From assembly GCA_028023455.1 (NCBI GenBank), contig JAQFVV010012395.1:9042498-9106497 (forward strand): DNA of 64,000 nucleotides, given 5' to 3'. The DNA comes from Epiperipatus broadwayi. Taxonomy: Eukaryota > Onychophora > Udeonychophora > Euonychophora > Peripatidae. Positions 23,260-38,262 of the stretch are shown here, piece by piece; positions within the stretch are counted from its first letter, which is position 1, and the number at the start of each line of letters is the position of its first letter. The notes under the pieces are model-generated. The model made no database searches. It was not told the DNA's origin and worked only from the letters and a program-made list of their open reading frames with translations. A program made the position numbers and the translations under genes.

Positions 23260-23808
23260 GTGGTGGCTATGGTTGTTAAAGAGCCAAAGACACCAAAATG
23301 TATGGGTACTGAATTGAGTTCAGACCCATATGACTATATAAGCTATTGAGCTTGGATTGAAAATATTAATAGTGTTTTCAATTTCATTCTCATAGTTTTG
23401 TAGTTAAATAGAGTTAAAAGGTGGGTGCTGGAGGGTTGCATTAGATCCTAAGATCTAGGTGCAGTGCTCTCAGATCCAAGGCTCCTCACTGATGAAGGCC
23501 ACAAGCCAGAAACTAGTCTGGGGATATTGGATGAGTAGGCACTAGATAGGGATTTTATGCACAAGCCTTCTGGCATCCATTGATTGCTCTTGTTAGCACA
23601 AGATGGCACTACTATATGGAGAGTGTTGTTTTGTTTTGAATTGTTTAATAACAATTATTGTGCTAGTATGAGATAGTGATCATGTGATGTTTAGTGGTTT
23701 AACACCAATCCTGCCTAATAGGATAGTGGTGGCTATGGCTGTTAAAGAGCCAAAGACACCAAAATGTATGGGTACTGAATTGAGTTCAGACCCATATGAC
23801 TATATAAG
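23260..23808 (+). mobile_element. Retrozyme-like tandem repeat, 466 bp period, with hammerhead ribozyme
   Basis: An 83 bp block starting gtggtggctatggttgttaa (23260-23342) is repeated almost identically at 23726-23808, giving a 466 bp period. The interval holds one hammerhead ribozyme at 23474-23532. The block contains the string actgaattgagttcagaccc, a version of which recurs before the decayed hammerhead at 59.6 kb (actgaattcagacccacata). Tandem units of a few hundred bases, each with a type I hammerhead, are the layout of retrozymes. The array runs into the assembly gap, so more units may be missing. No protein is encoded. It lies about 200 bp from a PLE in the opposite orientation. Confidence 0.75.
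23474..23532 (+). ncRNA. Hammerhead ribozyme (type I), self-cleaving RNA motif
   Basis: All core elements are present. CTGATGA is at 23489-23495 and GAAA at 23509-23512. Stem II is GGC/GCC around CACAA. Stem III is only AC/GT around TA, with T16.1 at 23517 and the cleavage base C17 at 23518. Stem I is TCCTCA (23483-23488) with TGGGGA (23519-23524), with one G-T wobble, then an internal loop, then ATCCAA (23474-23479) with TTGGAT (23527-23532). The very short stem III and looped stem I match the minimal hammerheads described for Penelope-like elements and metazoan retrozymes. A possible weakness is an A-A mismatch at the base of stem II. Confidence 0.85.
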
Positions 23809-23901
23809 CCAAAATTAACATCACATATTCAAATATATCTTAAATTTTAAAATTTTTAATAGATTAGCACAAAAATTAGATGGTGACCCATACAAAAGGG
23901 C

Positions 23902-26995
<3,094 letters not shown>

Positions 26996-28691
26996 CCAAA
27001 ACTGTCTAACACTATACTAGCAAAAATAAAAATGCAAAACCATAAAACAATACAATACTAGATTAAATTTTAAAAATTTTACCAAAATCCTTACACAACC
27101 ATGGTTTCATCTACTACAAATAGACCTTCTCAAGTGAAAATCAATCTAAAGGAAAACATATATATATATACAAACAAACCTTCCCATAATTCACTACAAA
27201 TTCCACCTTCCCTTAATATCAAAAGAAGTCTTCATAAGATTGATAGCCTCAGAATCAAGGAGTTTTATCATCAAAGTCTCCTTTATTCTTCTTTTTAACT
27301 CATTCTTTTCATAAAAAATAACTGAAGCATTGTTAAACAATATTCTATGACCTGTATTCAATTCATGAATATATAAAGCTGAGTTAAGATACCTATGTTT
27401 AACCCTACTTATATGAACCTTAACCCTTTCATTAAGGCTAAATTTACTCTGGCCTACATAAAATTTACCACAACTACATGGAATTTTATAAACAATACCA
27501 GGAATAGACCTACTATCAATAGACTGCTTTGAACCATTAAGTAATGAATTCAAATCAGAACCTTTCCTCCATGCAACCTTCATTCCACCTAACAAATGAC
27601 TATTCCTATAAACCAAATTATAAATTGTTGCTTTAAGTGGTAAAGACATATAATCATCATCCTTACCAACAAAATTCTTATCATCCAAATCACGACTATA
27701 AACATTATTATTAAATACCACTTTTTTAATAAAATCATGATTATAACCCAATTCTACATATTCAGCAGCAAATTGACTTCTTTGAATATCAGCATCATTA
27801 TTAAAATTATTAAGCCTTCTATTCCGACAACAAAAATTCAACAAAGACATTTTTTTATGTATAAAAGGCTGATAACTATCAGGCCTAATCATATTTCTCA
27901 AATTTTTAGGTTTTATAAAATGACTACAAAACAAAACATCATTAACCTTCTCAACATTTAAATCTAAAAACTTTAATTTTACAAAATCAAAACCACCCCC
28001 CTCAATTGTAAACTTAATACTAGAATCAAAACCATTCAATGCACATAAAAACTCTTCTAATTTCTCTTTCTGAATAACAAACAAACAATCATCAACATAC
28101 CTAACAAATAATTTAATAGAACATGAAAACATATTAATAATACTACACTCCAAATAATCAATATAGACAGCACACATCAATGGAAAAATGACATAACCAA
28201 TAACCCAACCTTCTCTAATCTTATAAAACACATCATTAGACATAAAATACATTGAATCCTCTAACAGCAAAAGCAAATCATGAAAAACCTTAATCTTATC
28301 TGCAGAAAAACATTCTAATTTTTTTAAAATTGAAAGAAAAACATCAATACTTTTTAATCTATTAACCGATTGATACATATTTTCAATGTCTAAACTACCA
28401 AAAACACAATCATCATCCAAAACAAAACCATTTATTTTCTTAAAAGCCTCAAAAGAAGAAGAAACACAAAATTGACCCAATTTTATATAAACCTTAAAAT
28501 ATTTTATAATAAATTTTGATATTTTATCAACAATTCCTCCTGTAAAATCAAAAATACATCTCAAAGGAAAATTATGTTTATGAGACTTCAAATTAAAGAA
28601 AACCTTTGGAGCCACAAAATCACTAGGGTAACAATTTAAATAAGTAGCTCTATCAAAAATCTTTATTTTCCATAACTTTCATAATCTTAAT
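26996..28691 (-). pseudogene. PLE copy B, 5' truncated
   Basis: This is a close copy of element A in the same orientation. Its open frame at 27194-28615 has 473 residues from MAPKVFFNLK to the GIY-YIG end, including YVDD and FYVGQS. Upstream, a 2-base deletion in the AATCTTTATT run breaks the frame, and the copy ends at about 28691, near residue 298 of the A protein. It keeps the 3' tail and lies head-to-tail with A. Amino-acid changes relative to A are few (for example GYVIF for GYVIS, LNGF context Gly to Ala), so duplication was recent. It cannot make a complete protein. Confidence 0.9.
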
Positions 28692-30445
28692 TATTTTGAA
28701 TAGTCAATTACTTAAAAGAGAAAAAATTGTTTTTGCCCCTAAGGAAATTAGTTTTGTTAAAAAAAGATTGAAAGCCAATTATGTAGTATTGTTAAAAGAA
28801 TATAAAGGGGGCCGGTTTGTATTGTTAAATAATATTGATTTTAAAAGTAAAGTTTCTTTAGAATTAAATAATGGAAAATATGCTATTTTAGATTCTGATC
28901 CTGGTAAAAAAATAAAATCTAAATTAATTAAGATTATGAAAGTTATGGAAAATAAAAAGATTTTTGATAGAGCTACTTATTTAAATTGTTACCCTAGTGA
29001 TTTTGTGGCTCCAAAGATTTTCTTTAATTTGAAGTCTTATAAAGATAATTTTCCTTTGAGATGTATTTTTGATTTTACAGGAAAAATTGTTGATAAAATA
29101 TCAAAATTTATTATAAGATATTTTAAGGATTATATAAAATTGGGTCAATTTTGTGTTTCTTCTTCTTTTGAGGCTTTTAAGAAAATAAATGTTTTTGTTT
29201 TGGATGATGATTGTGTTTTTGGTAGTTTAGACATTGAAAATATGTATCAATCGGTTAATAGATTAAAAAGTATTGATGTTTTTCTTTCAATTTTAAAAAA
29301 AATTAGAATGTTTTTCTGCAGATAAGATTAAGGTTTTTCATGATTTGCTTTTGCTGTTAGAGGATTCAATGTATTTTATGTCTAATGATGTGTTTTATAA
29401 GATTAGAGAAGGTTGGGTTATTGGTTATGTTATTTCTCTATTGATGTGTGCTGTCTATATTGATTATTTAGAGTGTAGTATTATTAATATGTTTTCATGT
29501 TCTATTAAATTATTTGTTATGTATGTTGATGATTGTTTGTTTGTTATTCAGAAAGAAAAATTAGAAGAGTTTTTATGTGCATTGAATGGTTTTGATTCTA
29601 GTATTAAGTTTACAAATGAGGGGGAATGGTTTTGATTTTGTAAAATTAAAGTTTTTAGATTTAAATGTTGAGAAGGTTAATGATGTTTTGTTTTGTAGTC
29701 ATTTTATAAAACCTAAAAATTTGAGAAATATGATTAGGCCTGATAGTTATCAGCCTTTGTCTTTGTTGAATTTTTGTTGTCGGAATAGAAGGCTTAATAA
29801 TTTTAATAATGATGCTGATATTCAAAGAAGTCAATTTGCTGCTGAATATGTAGAATTGGGTTATAATCATGATTTTATTAAAAAAGTGGTATTTAATAAT
29901 AATGTTTATAGTCGTGACTTGGATGATAAGAATTTTGTTGGTAAGGATGATGATTATATGTCTTTGCCATTTAAAGCATCAATTTATAATTTGGTTTATA
30001 GGAATAGTCATTTGTTAGGTGGAATGAAGGTTGCATGGAGGAAAGGTTCTGATTTGAATTCATTACTTAATGGTTCAAAGCAGTCTATTGATAGTAGGTC
30101 TATTCCTGGTATTGTTTATAAAATTCCATGTAGTTGTGGTAAATTTTATGTAGGTCAGAGTAAATTTAGCCTTAATGAAAGGGTTAAGGTTCATATAAGT
30201 AGGGTTAAACATAGGTATCTTAACTCAGCTTTATATATTCATGAATTGAATACAGGTCATAGAATATTGTTTAACAATGCTTCAGTTATTTTTTATGAAA
30301 AGAATGAGTTAAAAAGAAGAATAAAGGAGACTTTGATGATAAAACTCCTTGATTCTGAGGCTATCAATCTTATGAAGACTTCTCTTGATATTAAGTGAAG
30401 ATGGAATTTGTAGTGAATTATGGGAAGGTTTGTTTGTATATATAT
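28692..30445 (+). pseudogene. PLE copy C, inverted and 5' truncated, with frameshifts
   Basis: This is a plus-strand copy of the same PLE starting at about residue 222 of protein A (LNSQLLKRE). It is broken by a frameshift in the A-run at about 29297 (before MFFCR), a second frameshift at about 29625 in the G-run, and loss of six codons (FIHKKM). The YVDD is kept but preceded by Met instead of Arg. The GIY-YIG domain is whole (ending at 30398). The element does not stop at 30445: its 3' tail continues at 33081-33232 beyond a 2.6 kb insertion. Copies B and C meet head-to-head at about 28692, where only a few bases are shared. Confidence 0.9.
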
Positions 30446-33080
30446 TGTACCGGTCGAAAGCCACCACCACCGCAAGTCAAATCGTATTCAAACTCAGCTT
30501 AACCAAAACTGAATTCAAACCCAACTCAACAGCTCAGATAGCAGAAATCGACGGCACAGTGCTATGCGCCAAGAACTAGTTCAACGGTTGGTGAGGACTA
30601 GAGACCCTTGCACTGACACGAATATCTAATAATTAATTACTTTGAATACTTTTAAATCAAATCATATGTATGTTCGGGTTGCCAACACAGATAGCGGGTA
30701 TGAACATTTAAATAATTATAAAAAGAATGATGAACTAAGAAACCAAGTATGTTAGAAAATATTTAATAATAATAATAATTTGTTTTGTTCAATAAAATAT
30801 AGATTGCATTAGTTACCTCTAGTCTTTAAAAGAATTTATAAATATAATAAGAGTGGCGGTCCTTATCATATGCCAACAAGTATTACACAACATGGGATTC
30901 TATGTCTATGCCCCCAACGAGAAATATAAAGGCAGATAAAGGTATTCATTAAGAACGGAAATGATTGTTCTAATTTTATTACGGTGGAATGTGAGATTTA
31001 TTTTCACATTCGGAAATCTATTCATGAAGAGCAAAACGTATTTTAAGGCATAACTTTAATCTTGATTTGAAAACTGATTTAAACTAAATAATATATTTGA
31101 GAATTGGTTCGACTTTAATTTAAATCACTTCATCACGAATTACGAGCACGGAGCGGGTTTTACCGGAACAAAGATGCAATGGTACTGACGAATTACAAGG
31201 CAGAGAGTAAAATTGAAAGATGATCGCTAGTCGATGATCGAAGTCCTATGGCGGCTTGCATTTGGCAAGTCTTACGCCCTTTGACTAATGAATCGGAAAG
31301 GAAGTACTTTCTTCCTCGAGAAATTTAAATAAGAGAATATGATCACCGACCAGCCTAACGGAGCGGAAGATGGCCCTACGTCAGCAACATTTGATGATGA
31401 TGACTTGATAGTCATCGTTGAAAAATAAAACCCATGTAGAATGCTCTACGTGATGACTTGACCAATTAATTAAAGTCAAACGAGCTTTTATCGAACTATT
31501 TTAAAACATTTATAAACTATATTAATTATGCCCTAATATCGTGCCCTTCCTGAATATTAATATAAAATAACAAAAGTGGAATTAAAATACATTTAACCCT
31601 TTATCGACCCTTTTTGCAATAAAAACATTTAAGGTTATATTCGAATAAATATATATTAGTAGAACAAGAAATCAATATTTTAACATTATTTGAATACATA
31701 TATATATATACTTATAACGTAGATAGGAGCTGGGGACATAGGTGAAACATTGAGCTAATAATTTATTAATAGCTAAAGGTAAGAAAAAAATAGTAAACAT
31801 GTAATATTTTCTTTCGACTCGATGATTAATAGAACTTATAAATTTAGTTCTAATGGGCGAGAATAACTATTTAAAATTTATATTATATTATTTGCGTGAG
31901 GCAAATAGAACCAAGGAGCTCATCGAGTCGAAAAATTATTGGCATATAATTTTAAATACGACATTAATAAAGCACACAAATATATATATATATTAAATGA
32001 ACCGCCAAGTAAGAAAAGAAAAAGTTTAAAGACTAGAGATTTAAAGAATTACGAGATAGATTTACAGTAGCATGAATAAAAGGTTTTATAAAAATTGTTA
32101 CATTAAAGAATAAAGAGCTCTTAAATAGGAGGAGAGTAAAATAAAGTTCGAACTGGCCAGAAAGTTTAACGTTCATTATAGAAATATATTACCCTTCCGT
32201 GCTTGTCCTTAAGTTACTCCTCCAAGTTGTTGAAAACGTAGGCACCATTGATTGATTATTGGAACAGTATTTTAGTAGCTTTCATTATTTTAGCAGAATG
32301 ATCGATCCGGAAAACGGTTCAGCAGCTCCAGTGAAGATTCCTCGGGACTTTAGGAACCGTAGCCAGATCCCTGATGTTCTAGCCCTCTATCATGATGAAA
32401 TACAATTTTTATACACACAGAGTTCACTGCACTACTCTACAACCAAAACTAGTCTTTTTCTTTACTTTTCAGGGCTATATATCTACTGTTCACTGATGCC
32501 TCCGGCTAGCGCTCATTTTATTATCAATCTCGTTTTTTTTTATAATTAGTTGTTTTCAGAAACATTCCTTCGATAAGGCCTTCAAACTAATTTTTGAATT
32601 CCTTTCCTAATTAGAAAATGAATTCTTAAAGTCTGAAATGATTTTAATTAAAAATTGAATTCTTATCTTTTTTTTATTAATAAAACTTTACTGTTGTTTT
32701 TGAGAATTTGAAAGCCTTTGGAAGGAATGTAGCTTTTAATCGCAAAACTTTACAAATTATTTAAAAGTAAAAAAAAACAAGTATTCCCGACGCAATGAAA
32801 CTTTCGAACAATTATATACATTTAATATTTACAAATATATATACGCACAATCCACGCAATTTAATATATATAAATTCATGAATATTTTATCATGAATTTA
32901 TTTAGAGAATTGATCAAATTTAAACTAAACTAATTAATTTTACTACGTATTTGAAACAAGTTATTCATTATGGAAATTAGCGTGGATTGAACGTATAAAG
33001 CCCCATTGCATCGGAAATTTAAGGTTAGTATTAGGGTAAATAACATGAAGCTAGGATCGAACTCAGATCCGACTGCTTCA
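30446..33080 (+). mobile_element. 2.6 kb TG...CA element with ATAT duplication, solo-LTR-like, copy 1
   Basis: It begins TGTACCGGTCGAAAGCC and ends GACTGCTTCA. It sits exactly inside the short TA run of PLE copy C, flanked on both sides by ATAT (30442-30445 and 33081-33084). The same element lies inverted at 59980-62530, also between ATAT. The TG...CA ends, lack of terminal inverted repeats, 4 bp duplication and lack of a conserved protein frame fit a long solo LTR, for example of a Gypsy element preferring ATAT sites. A TATA-like CTATATAT near 32476 is conserved between copies and could be the LTR promoter. Near the 3' end a GAAGC/GCTTC stem encloses a B-box-like sequence (gatcgaactcagatcc on this strand). 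The internal region of the parent element is not in this window. Confidence 0.72.
32474..32483 (+). promoter_or_regulatory. Candidate TATA box of the LTR-like element
   Basis: The string CTATATAT, followed 7-9 bases later by GTTCAC, is kept in both copies of the 2.6 kb element (near 60555-60565 on the minus strand in copy 2). Conservation in otherwise non-coding DNA supports a promoter role, but TA-rich DNA makes chance hits common. Confidence 0.3.
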
Positions 33081-33232
33081 ATATATATATATATATATGT
33101 TTTCCTTTAGATTGATTTTCACTTGAGAAGGTCTATTTGTAGTAGATGAAACCATGGTTGTGTAAGGATTTTGGTAAAATTTTTAAAATTTAATCTAGTA
33201 TTGTATTGTTTTATGGTTTTGCATTTATATAT
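33081..33232 (+). mobile_element. 3' tail of PLE copy C, separated by the LTR-like insertion
   Basis: After a TA run, the sequence gttttcctttagattgattt to tgttttatggttttgcattt is the reverse complement of the tail of PLE copies A and B (24041-24175 and 27025-27165). Joined in thought to 30445, it restores the expected order, which proves the element between them inserted later. Confidence 0.9.
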
Positions 33233-35853
33233 TGCTTATAGATCTTTTGCTTTATTTGAAAGTATGATCCGGATAAGAATGGACTCCATGGAGTGACTGA
33301 AATCTTTTCCTTTTTGAAAATTATATAGATGGCACCCCTTTGTTATCACTTTCACTATCACAAAAACTTTATTACATAGTCAGGAATCAAGTTAGTGTTT
33401 ACTGCATATAGTAATATTGATTGACAAAAAATGTTTTGATGGTTACAAATAAATAAAGTGGTAAATATTTATTATTGAGTATATTTTTAGTTGAGGGTCT
33501 TGGTGCATAAGGATTGGCTACCAAGATAAATATTTTTATTTGGCTTATTTTTATAATTCATTTCACCCCACAATCTATATTACGGCATGTTTATTTACTA
33601 GAAACATGGATGTGTTAAGATAATCAGCACTTTCTTTTTGTTATATTGTAGCTATAACAAATCGATAGCTTGAAGCTCGAATTAGTTACATTACAAAAAC
33701 GCATGCAAAAAAAATTGTATTAATAAGAACTTCTCATAGCAATTGAATAATAAATATATGAACTGCCTAAAAATTAAAAGGAATGTTAGTTTATGCATCT
33801 GATCGTAATATTAAATATTTACATTGTAATAATAATTTGTTATAATAATTTGTAATGATAATTTGTGCTGTAAAGGAAAAAAGAAAAGAAGATTGAATTG
33901 TACAATTTACAAAAATTTGAAGCATATTATACCTTTTGTGGTTTTTTTTTAATGAGATTTAAATAAAAAAATTTCCACATATAATGTTAAATTTCATGAA
34001 AAATCTAGAAGTTACATAAGTCTTTTGGAGTTAATAATATTTTACAAGTTTTTAGTGAAGTTTAAAATGTTGGCAACAATTTTTTCCCCTCCTATGCTAA
34101 CTAATGTAAATATAAAAAAAAGAGAAAACAAAACTTTTATTTTTATTTTTCCTTTAATTATGTATCAAGTCATAATATAATATCTGTAAAATTATTTCCA
34201 CAACATTTTGGGAAGAGAATAAAGAAAATATTTTCCAAAAAAAATATTGTAAGGAAACAAGTAACTAGTTTGTGATGAATTCATTGTTTGGAAAACGTAT
34301 TGTTGAACAACATCAAATAGGAATAAGTAGGTTTGAAACAAGAATGTAAGGCATTCAATTTCAATCCAGTCTAGGCAATACCGTTATTTTAGTTTATTTG
34401 ATGACTCGACTTAAAAAGCAGCATTGTCTGTTGAGAACTGCTAATTGGCCATATCTAGCTGACTGTTTTACAAGAATTTTCAATGTTTCATTTGTAACAG
34501 CAAGTACAATAACTTTACCTAACAGAAAAATGTGTGGCTATACAACAAAAACAACAACAATCAAAACACCACGAAATGCAATTGGATCTAGGAACTAACA
34601 CTTAATTTTGCCAAACCAACCAATGTCTGCCTTAATAATGTCATAAAGGAAGAGATGGAAAATGTTGTAAGAACTACCCAAGGCCTATTGGTACTATACT
34701 TTATACAATGTCATCAATACTACTGAATTTCCTCTCTAACATTACCAGTGCTCAAGAGGAATAACTACCATCTTGGAAAGAATTAATGATGACAACCGTA
34801 AATGTATTAAAAGAATAATATCTATTGAAAACCATAGTCTGAAACTATTTAAATATTCTACATAGTACGATTTTACCATTATAGATAATATAGGAACTTA
34901 AACTTAAATTAAAAATACTTATATTATTGTTATTATATTTAATATTTTATATTAGGATTATTGTTGTGAGTATATACGCAACACTTTTATTTATTTCATG
35001 TTAATAAATTATTATTTTTATTAATCCATTTAATTTTAGTTTACTTATCTAATTCAATCCAAACATTAACTGTTAATATCTAATATGCTAATAATATCCA
35101 CATCCCTAACAATGTTTGTAATCCATTGGTGAATATGCAGGTGTGGTGGTAATAATTTGTAAATGATGATGATCGAGCGTAAATAGGGTTTACAAAAGTA
35201 AACTTTCTAGTTAGATTTGAGTTTAATTTTTTATTTTATTCAAACTGAAAACAAATGAAATACTTTGGGGAAGATTGGAACTTATGTTATAAAAATCATA
35301 ATCATCATCATCACTTCATTTAATTTTATTAAATATATTTGAATTGAATCATTTTATTCGACTTTTATTAACCATTCAACTTTCACCGTATTTCATATTT
35401 ATTTGAATCAAGGTTTTTACCAGTTTACCGTTAAATATTTACCGTTACAACATATACAGATATGAGTTATATGCTCCTTTTTGTTTTGTTTTTTAAATAC
35501 TTATTTGCGTTTGATTTACCGATTTTATTATAAACATATCAAATATAATTCAGTGTAGTAAAAACAATTCTAAATTTAACCAAATAAAAATGTAATAAAC
35601 TACAAATAAATTTATAAATTAAATGTTATGTAAATGTTTAATTAATAATGATGACATATAAGCTATCGAATTATTAAGTGTTGGATGTAAAACAAAAAAT
35701 GTTTTAAATATATTGAATATTTTTACACTATGAAGAACGAAGAAAGTGAAAGAGAAAACATGATTTCATTATATACTAAAAATAAGAGAGTAAATTGTAA
35801 CCATTACATGTTTTCTTGTTTCACATTTTTAATAATATATTTGCTCCCGTCAA
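33233..35853. other. AT-rich region, no gene seen
   Basis: The segment at 34380-34870 is somewhat less AT-rich and could be a decayed coding element (66-codon frame at 34398), but nothing is recognised. Short ATC-type runs lie near 35165 and 35298. Repeats of ataataatttgtta lie near 33826-33865. Confidence 0.35.
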
Positions 35854-35924
35854 GCGTTGATGGTCTAGCGGTTAGCATAGCTGCCTTCCAAGCAGCCGGC
35901 CCGGGTTCGCTTCCCGATCAACGC
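35854..35924 (+). tRNA. tRNA-Gly(TCC)-like gene or SINE head
   Basis: The sequence folds as a 71-base tRNA. The acceptor is GCGTTGA/TCAACGC, the D arm carries a good A box (TGGTCTAGCGG), the anticodon stem is GCTGC/GCAGC with loop CTTCCAA (anticodon TCC at 35887-35889), and the T arm is CCGGG TTCGCTT CCCGA. It is very close to animal tRNA-Gly(TCC). Doubts are a C-A mismatch at the first T-stem pair, a B box with C for A (GGTTCGCTTCC), a discriminator T, and only TTT downstream instead of a T4 terminator. Outside the acceptor stem, GTCAA and TTGAC extend the pairing. The same flanks occur around the tRNA-like SINE at 43.64 kb, so this may be a retroposed member of that family. Confidence 0.6.
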
Positions 35925-36369
35925 TTTGACATATAAATATATATATGATGTAGTTATACAGTTGACGCCATCAATATATATATATATATAAATAAAATAT
36001 TCATTAAAAAATGCAAAAAAAAAAAAAAAACATGAAATAGTGTATATAGAATTATGAAAAGAAAGTATGCGTTTCTTTTTGGAAATGCAGTTATTTCCCG
36101 TGGGAATATTTGTTTTAGTTTCAATAACAATTTATTATTTCTAATGTATACAGTGATATGTAACCATACAATTGAGATTTACATTGTTGTTCTTACTATC
36201 TTGTTATTTCTATTTGGGTTCTGATGAGTCTATGTTGTGCAATATGGTGTGAACATTAGATCTTTCACATATTTGTTATCTGATTGTTAGTCTGGTATAT
36301 TGTATAATGTCCAAGTATCCTCAAATGTTTTTGACGATGCCAGGAGTTGGTCTCTCTTCTGGATTTTAA

Positions 36370-37190
36370 TCATTGTTTTGGAAAAAAAACCTGTTTTATA
36401 ATAGGTTGTGGGTGTTCCATGATTAGTTTACAACGTGTAATCCATATGGCATAGTTCAGAAATATTGAGAGACGTATTATTGGATAGGTTTTAGTGTTGA
36501 TGTTATCCTTCAGAGATGAGATCAGTTGGAAATCTATCTTGGTGTTGGAGAGTATGATTTCTCGGATCACTCTGAATCCCATACATTGTGAGAAGAGGTG
36601 TTCCGATGTCTCATCGCCGTTCATGCAAATGCTGCAAGTAGGGTCTATGTTGTGACCTCATTTGTAAAAGAGGAAGTCATTAGTAGGTAGACCATTAACA
36701 TTGTATTTAATGAGGAAGTCTAGGTATTTGGCCTCTAGACTCCATCTTTTAAAGTTGGATACCAGTTTCTGATTATTGTAATAAAATGTGTTGATTATAG
36801 AATGTAAAATTGGATGGAGGATTGGGTATGCTTGCCATAATGATATTTTAGAATTGAATGTGGAGTCGGTTATTGGGCAGTACTGTTTGATAAGACTTGT
36901 GTTTCTAGTGATCCATGTTTGCCTGTCTGGTGGGGGTCGGTCAGTAGGTGTTACCTTTTGAAGCAAATCTTTTTGGAGAATTGTGTTAAAACCATATGAT
37001 GCTACCAGGTTGTGTATGACGTTATGGGTTTTTTGGTAAATCAATGCTTGAATGGAGTGGAGAGCAAGACCATTTAGCTTTCTTGGTCGCTGAGTTCCTT
37101 TGAGGCTGATCGCGACCGTTTTACCTCTCCAGAAAAGCCTTGAGCACAAGCTATTTATTTTATTTACAATGACTTTATTTGCAACATAGA
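36370..37190 (-). pseudogene. LINE ORF2 C-terminal fragment
   Basis: Two frames, 36658-37149 and 36370-36624, are separated by one TGA and read as one LINE polyprotein end. The first has VNKINSLCSRLFWRGKTVAI, then NGLALHSIQALIYQKTHNVI, a pattern found after the reverse transcriptase in several LINE clades. After the stop comes CSIC, then an ETSEHLF block and a final Cys (C-x2-C...H-x4-C), the usual zinc-binding tail of LINE ORF2. The reverse transcriptase itself is missing, so the copy is 5' truncated. The fragment is similar to the C-terminal part of the LINE at 39.1-43.3 kb (KIVAISLRQ, GLELDSIHTFTIQKTINLI), so they belong to one family. Confidence 0.65.
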
Positions 37191-37559
37191 GAATAATTAA
37201 AACAAAAAGATAAATCGATTAATTGTCATTCAAAGTTTGACACACACCTTTTTCTTGTCAACAATGTCGGGTAATATTTACATACTATTTCTTGTTTATA
37301 CAATAGATATGCTTATAAAATGAAACTCTTTTTCGATAAGTATTTCCACAGTTATAAAAGCTTAAATAGATAATGTTATATTCTGAAGAATATTTATGAA
37401 AATCCAACAATATTCATTCATCTACACAGTAGTATAAAGAAGTTTGATATTGGGAAGTTTATGCATCATAGTGATTCAAACCTTCAAAACATTCAGCAGC
37501 AGTTTGTAAAAACTATTTCATGGATTAAATTAGAAAGCTAAGGAAAAAAAAGTAGATGG

Positions 37560-38262
37560 TGATTATTTCAGTTATCTAAATTTGGTAGTTGATGAGTTGC
37601 TGTTTTAGTCAACCAATGCTTCAGAAAGGAATGTTGAAAGAGTTTTCGGATATAAAAAAATGAAATTAGGAATAACGATAAATGTTAAAAAGACTAAAGT
37701 AATCAATATATTTTCTCAGAAATTAATAAAAAATAATAATCATGAATTAGATGTTAATAATTGCAAATACCTTGATCAGATATTAGTTTTTATATAATAT
37801 AAAATTAATTACAATCACTTTCTATGAAATAACTTAGTTTTAAAAGGAAATAACTAAATTCTCTGAAAAGTTATAGTTTTTAATAAATAAATTTTATGGG
37901 TTTTACTTCAGACTTGGTCACATAACAGAAGAGAAATAATAGTCTCCAGACAACTCAATCAATTTGTAGAGATGCAAATAATAAGAAAGATCGAAAACGA
38001 AATACATCCATAGAACGAACAGATATTACTGGCAACATTGAAAAAATACTGGGTACATTACTATTAAAAAATATGATGATGGCACATTAAAGTTTTATAT
38101 TGAATCACAAGAGATTCCAAAATACCTAAGAAGTGCCCACATGTGAGATGGATGAATAAATTAAGAAAATTTGCTGCTGTGATACAGAAAAGAACGATGA
38201 TAAACCAGAGAAACTGGATTAAATTTTTAGAGATCTTCATTTTGCAGTGAATAAACAAATAA
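37560..38262 (+). pseudogene. RTE-like LINE fragment, reverse transcriptase end and C-terminus
   Basis: Translated pieces follow the order of RTE/BovB-type LINEs. FSYLNLVVDELLF stands where the FADDxxLF motif belongs, with its first Asp lost. GITINVKKTKV is the K-T-K motif, and CKYLDQIL replaces the usual Y-x-YLGQ. The end reads KKCPHVRWMNKLRKFAAVIQ with NRNWIKFLEIF-like residues, close to the RW-x-D-x-I-x-K-x-A-G...W-x-x-L-x-E-x-F tail. Stops and frameshifts lie between the pieces. It sits just downstream of the oppositely oriented LINE fragment at 36.4-37.2 kb. Confidence 0.6.

Noticed and set aside
22732-23349. Frames crossing the N gap
   Set aside because: They exist only because unknown bases contain no stop codons.
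32259-32549. 96-codon frame inside the 2.6 kb LTR-like element
   Set aside because: The corresponding region of the second copy (about 60530-60790, minus strand) has stops and indels, so the frame is not conserved.
36221-36227. CTGATGA as a hammerhead core
   Set aside because: No GAAA at a suitable distance and no stem I pairing. The same applies to CTGATGA at 1734-1740.
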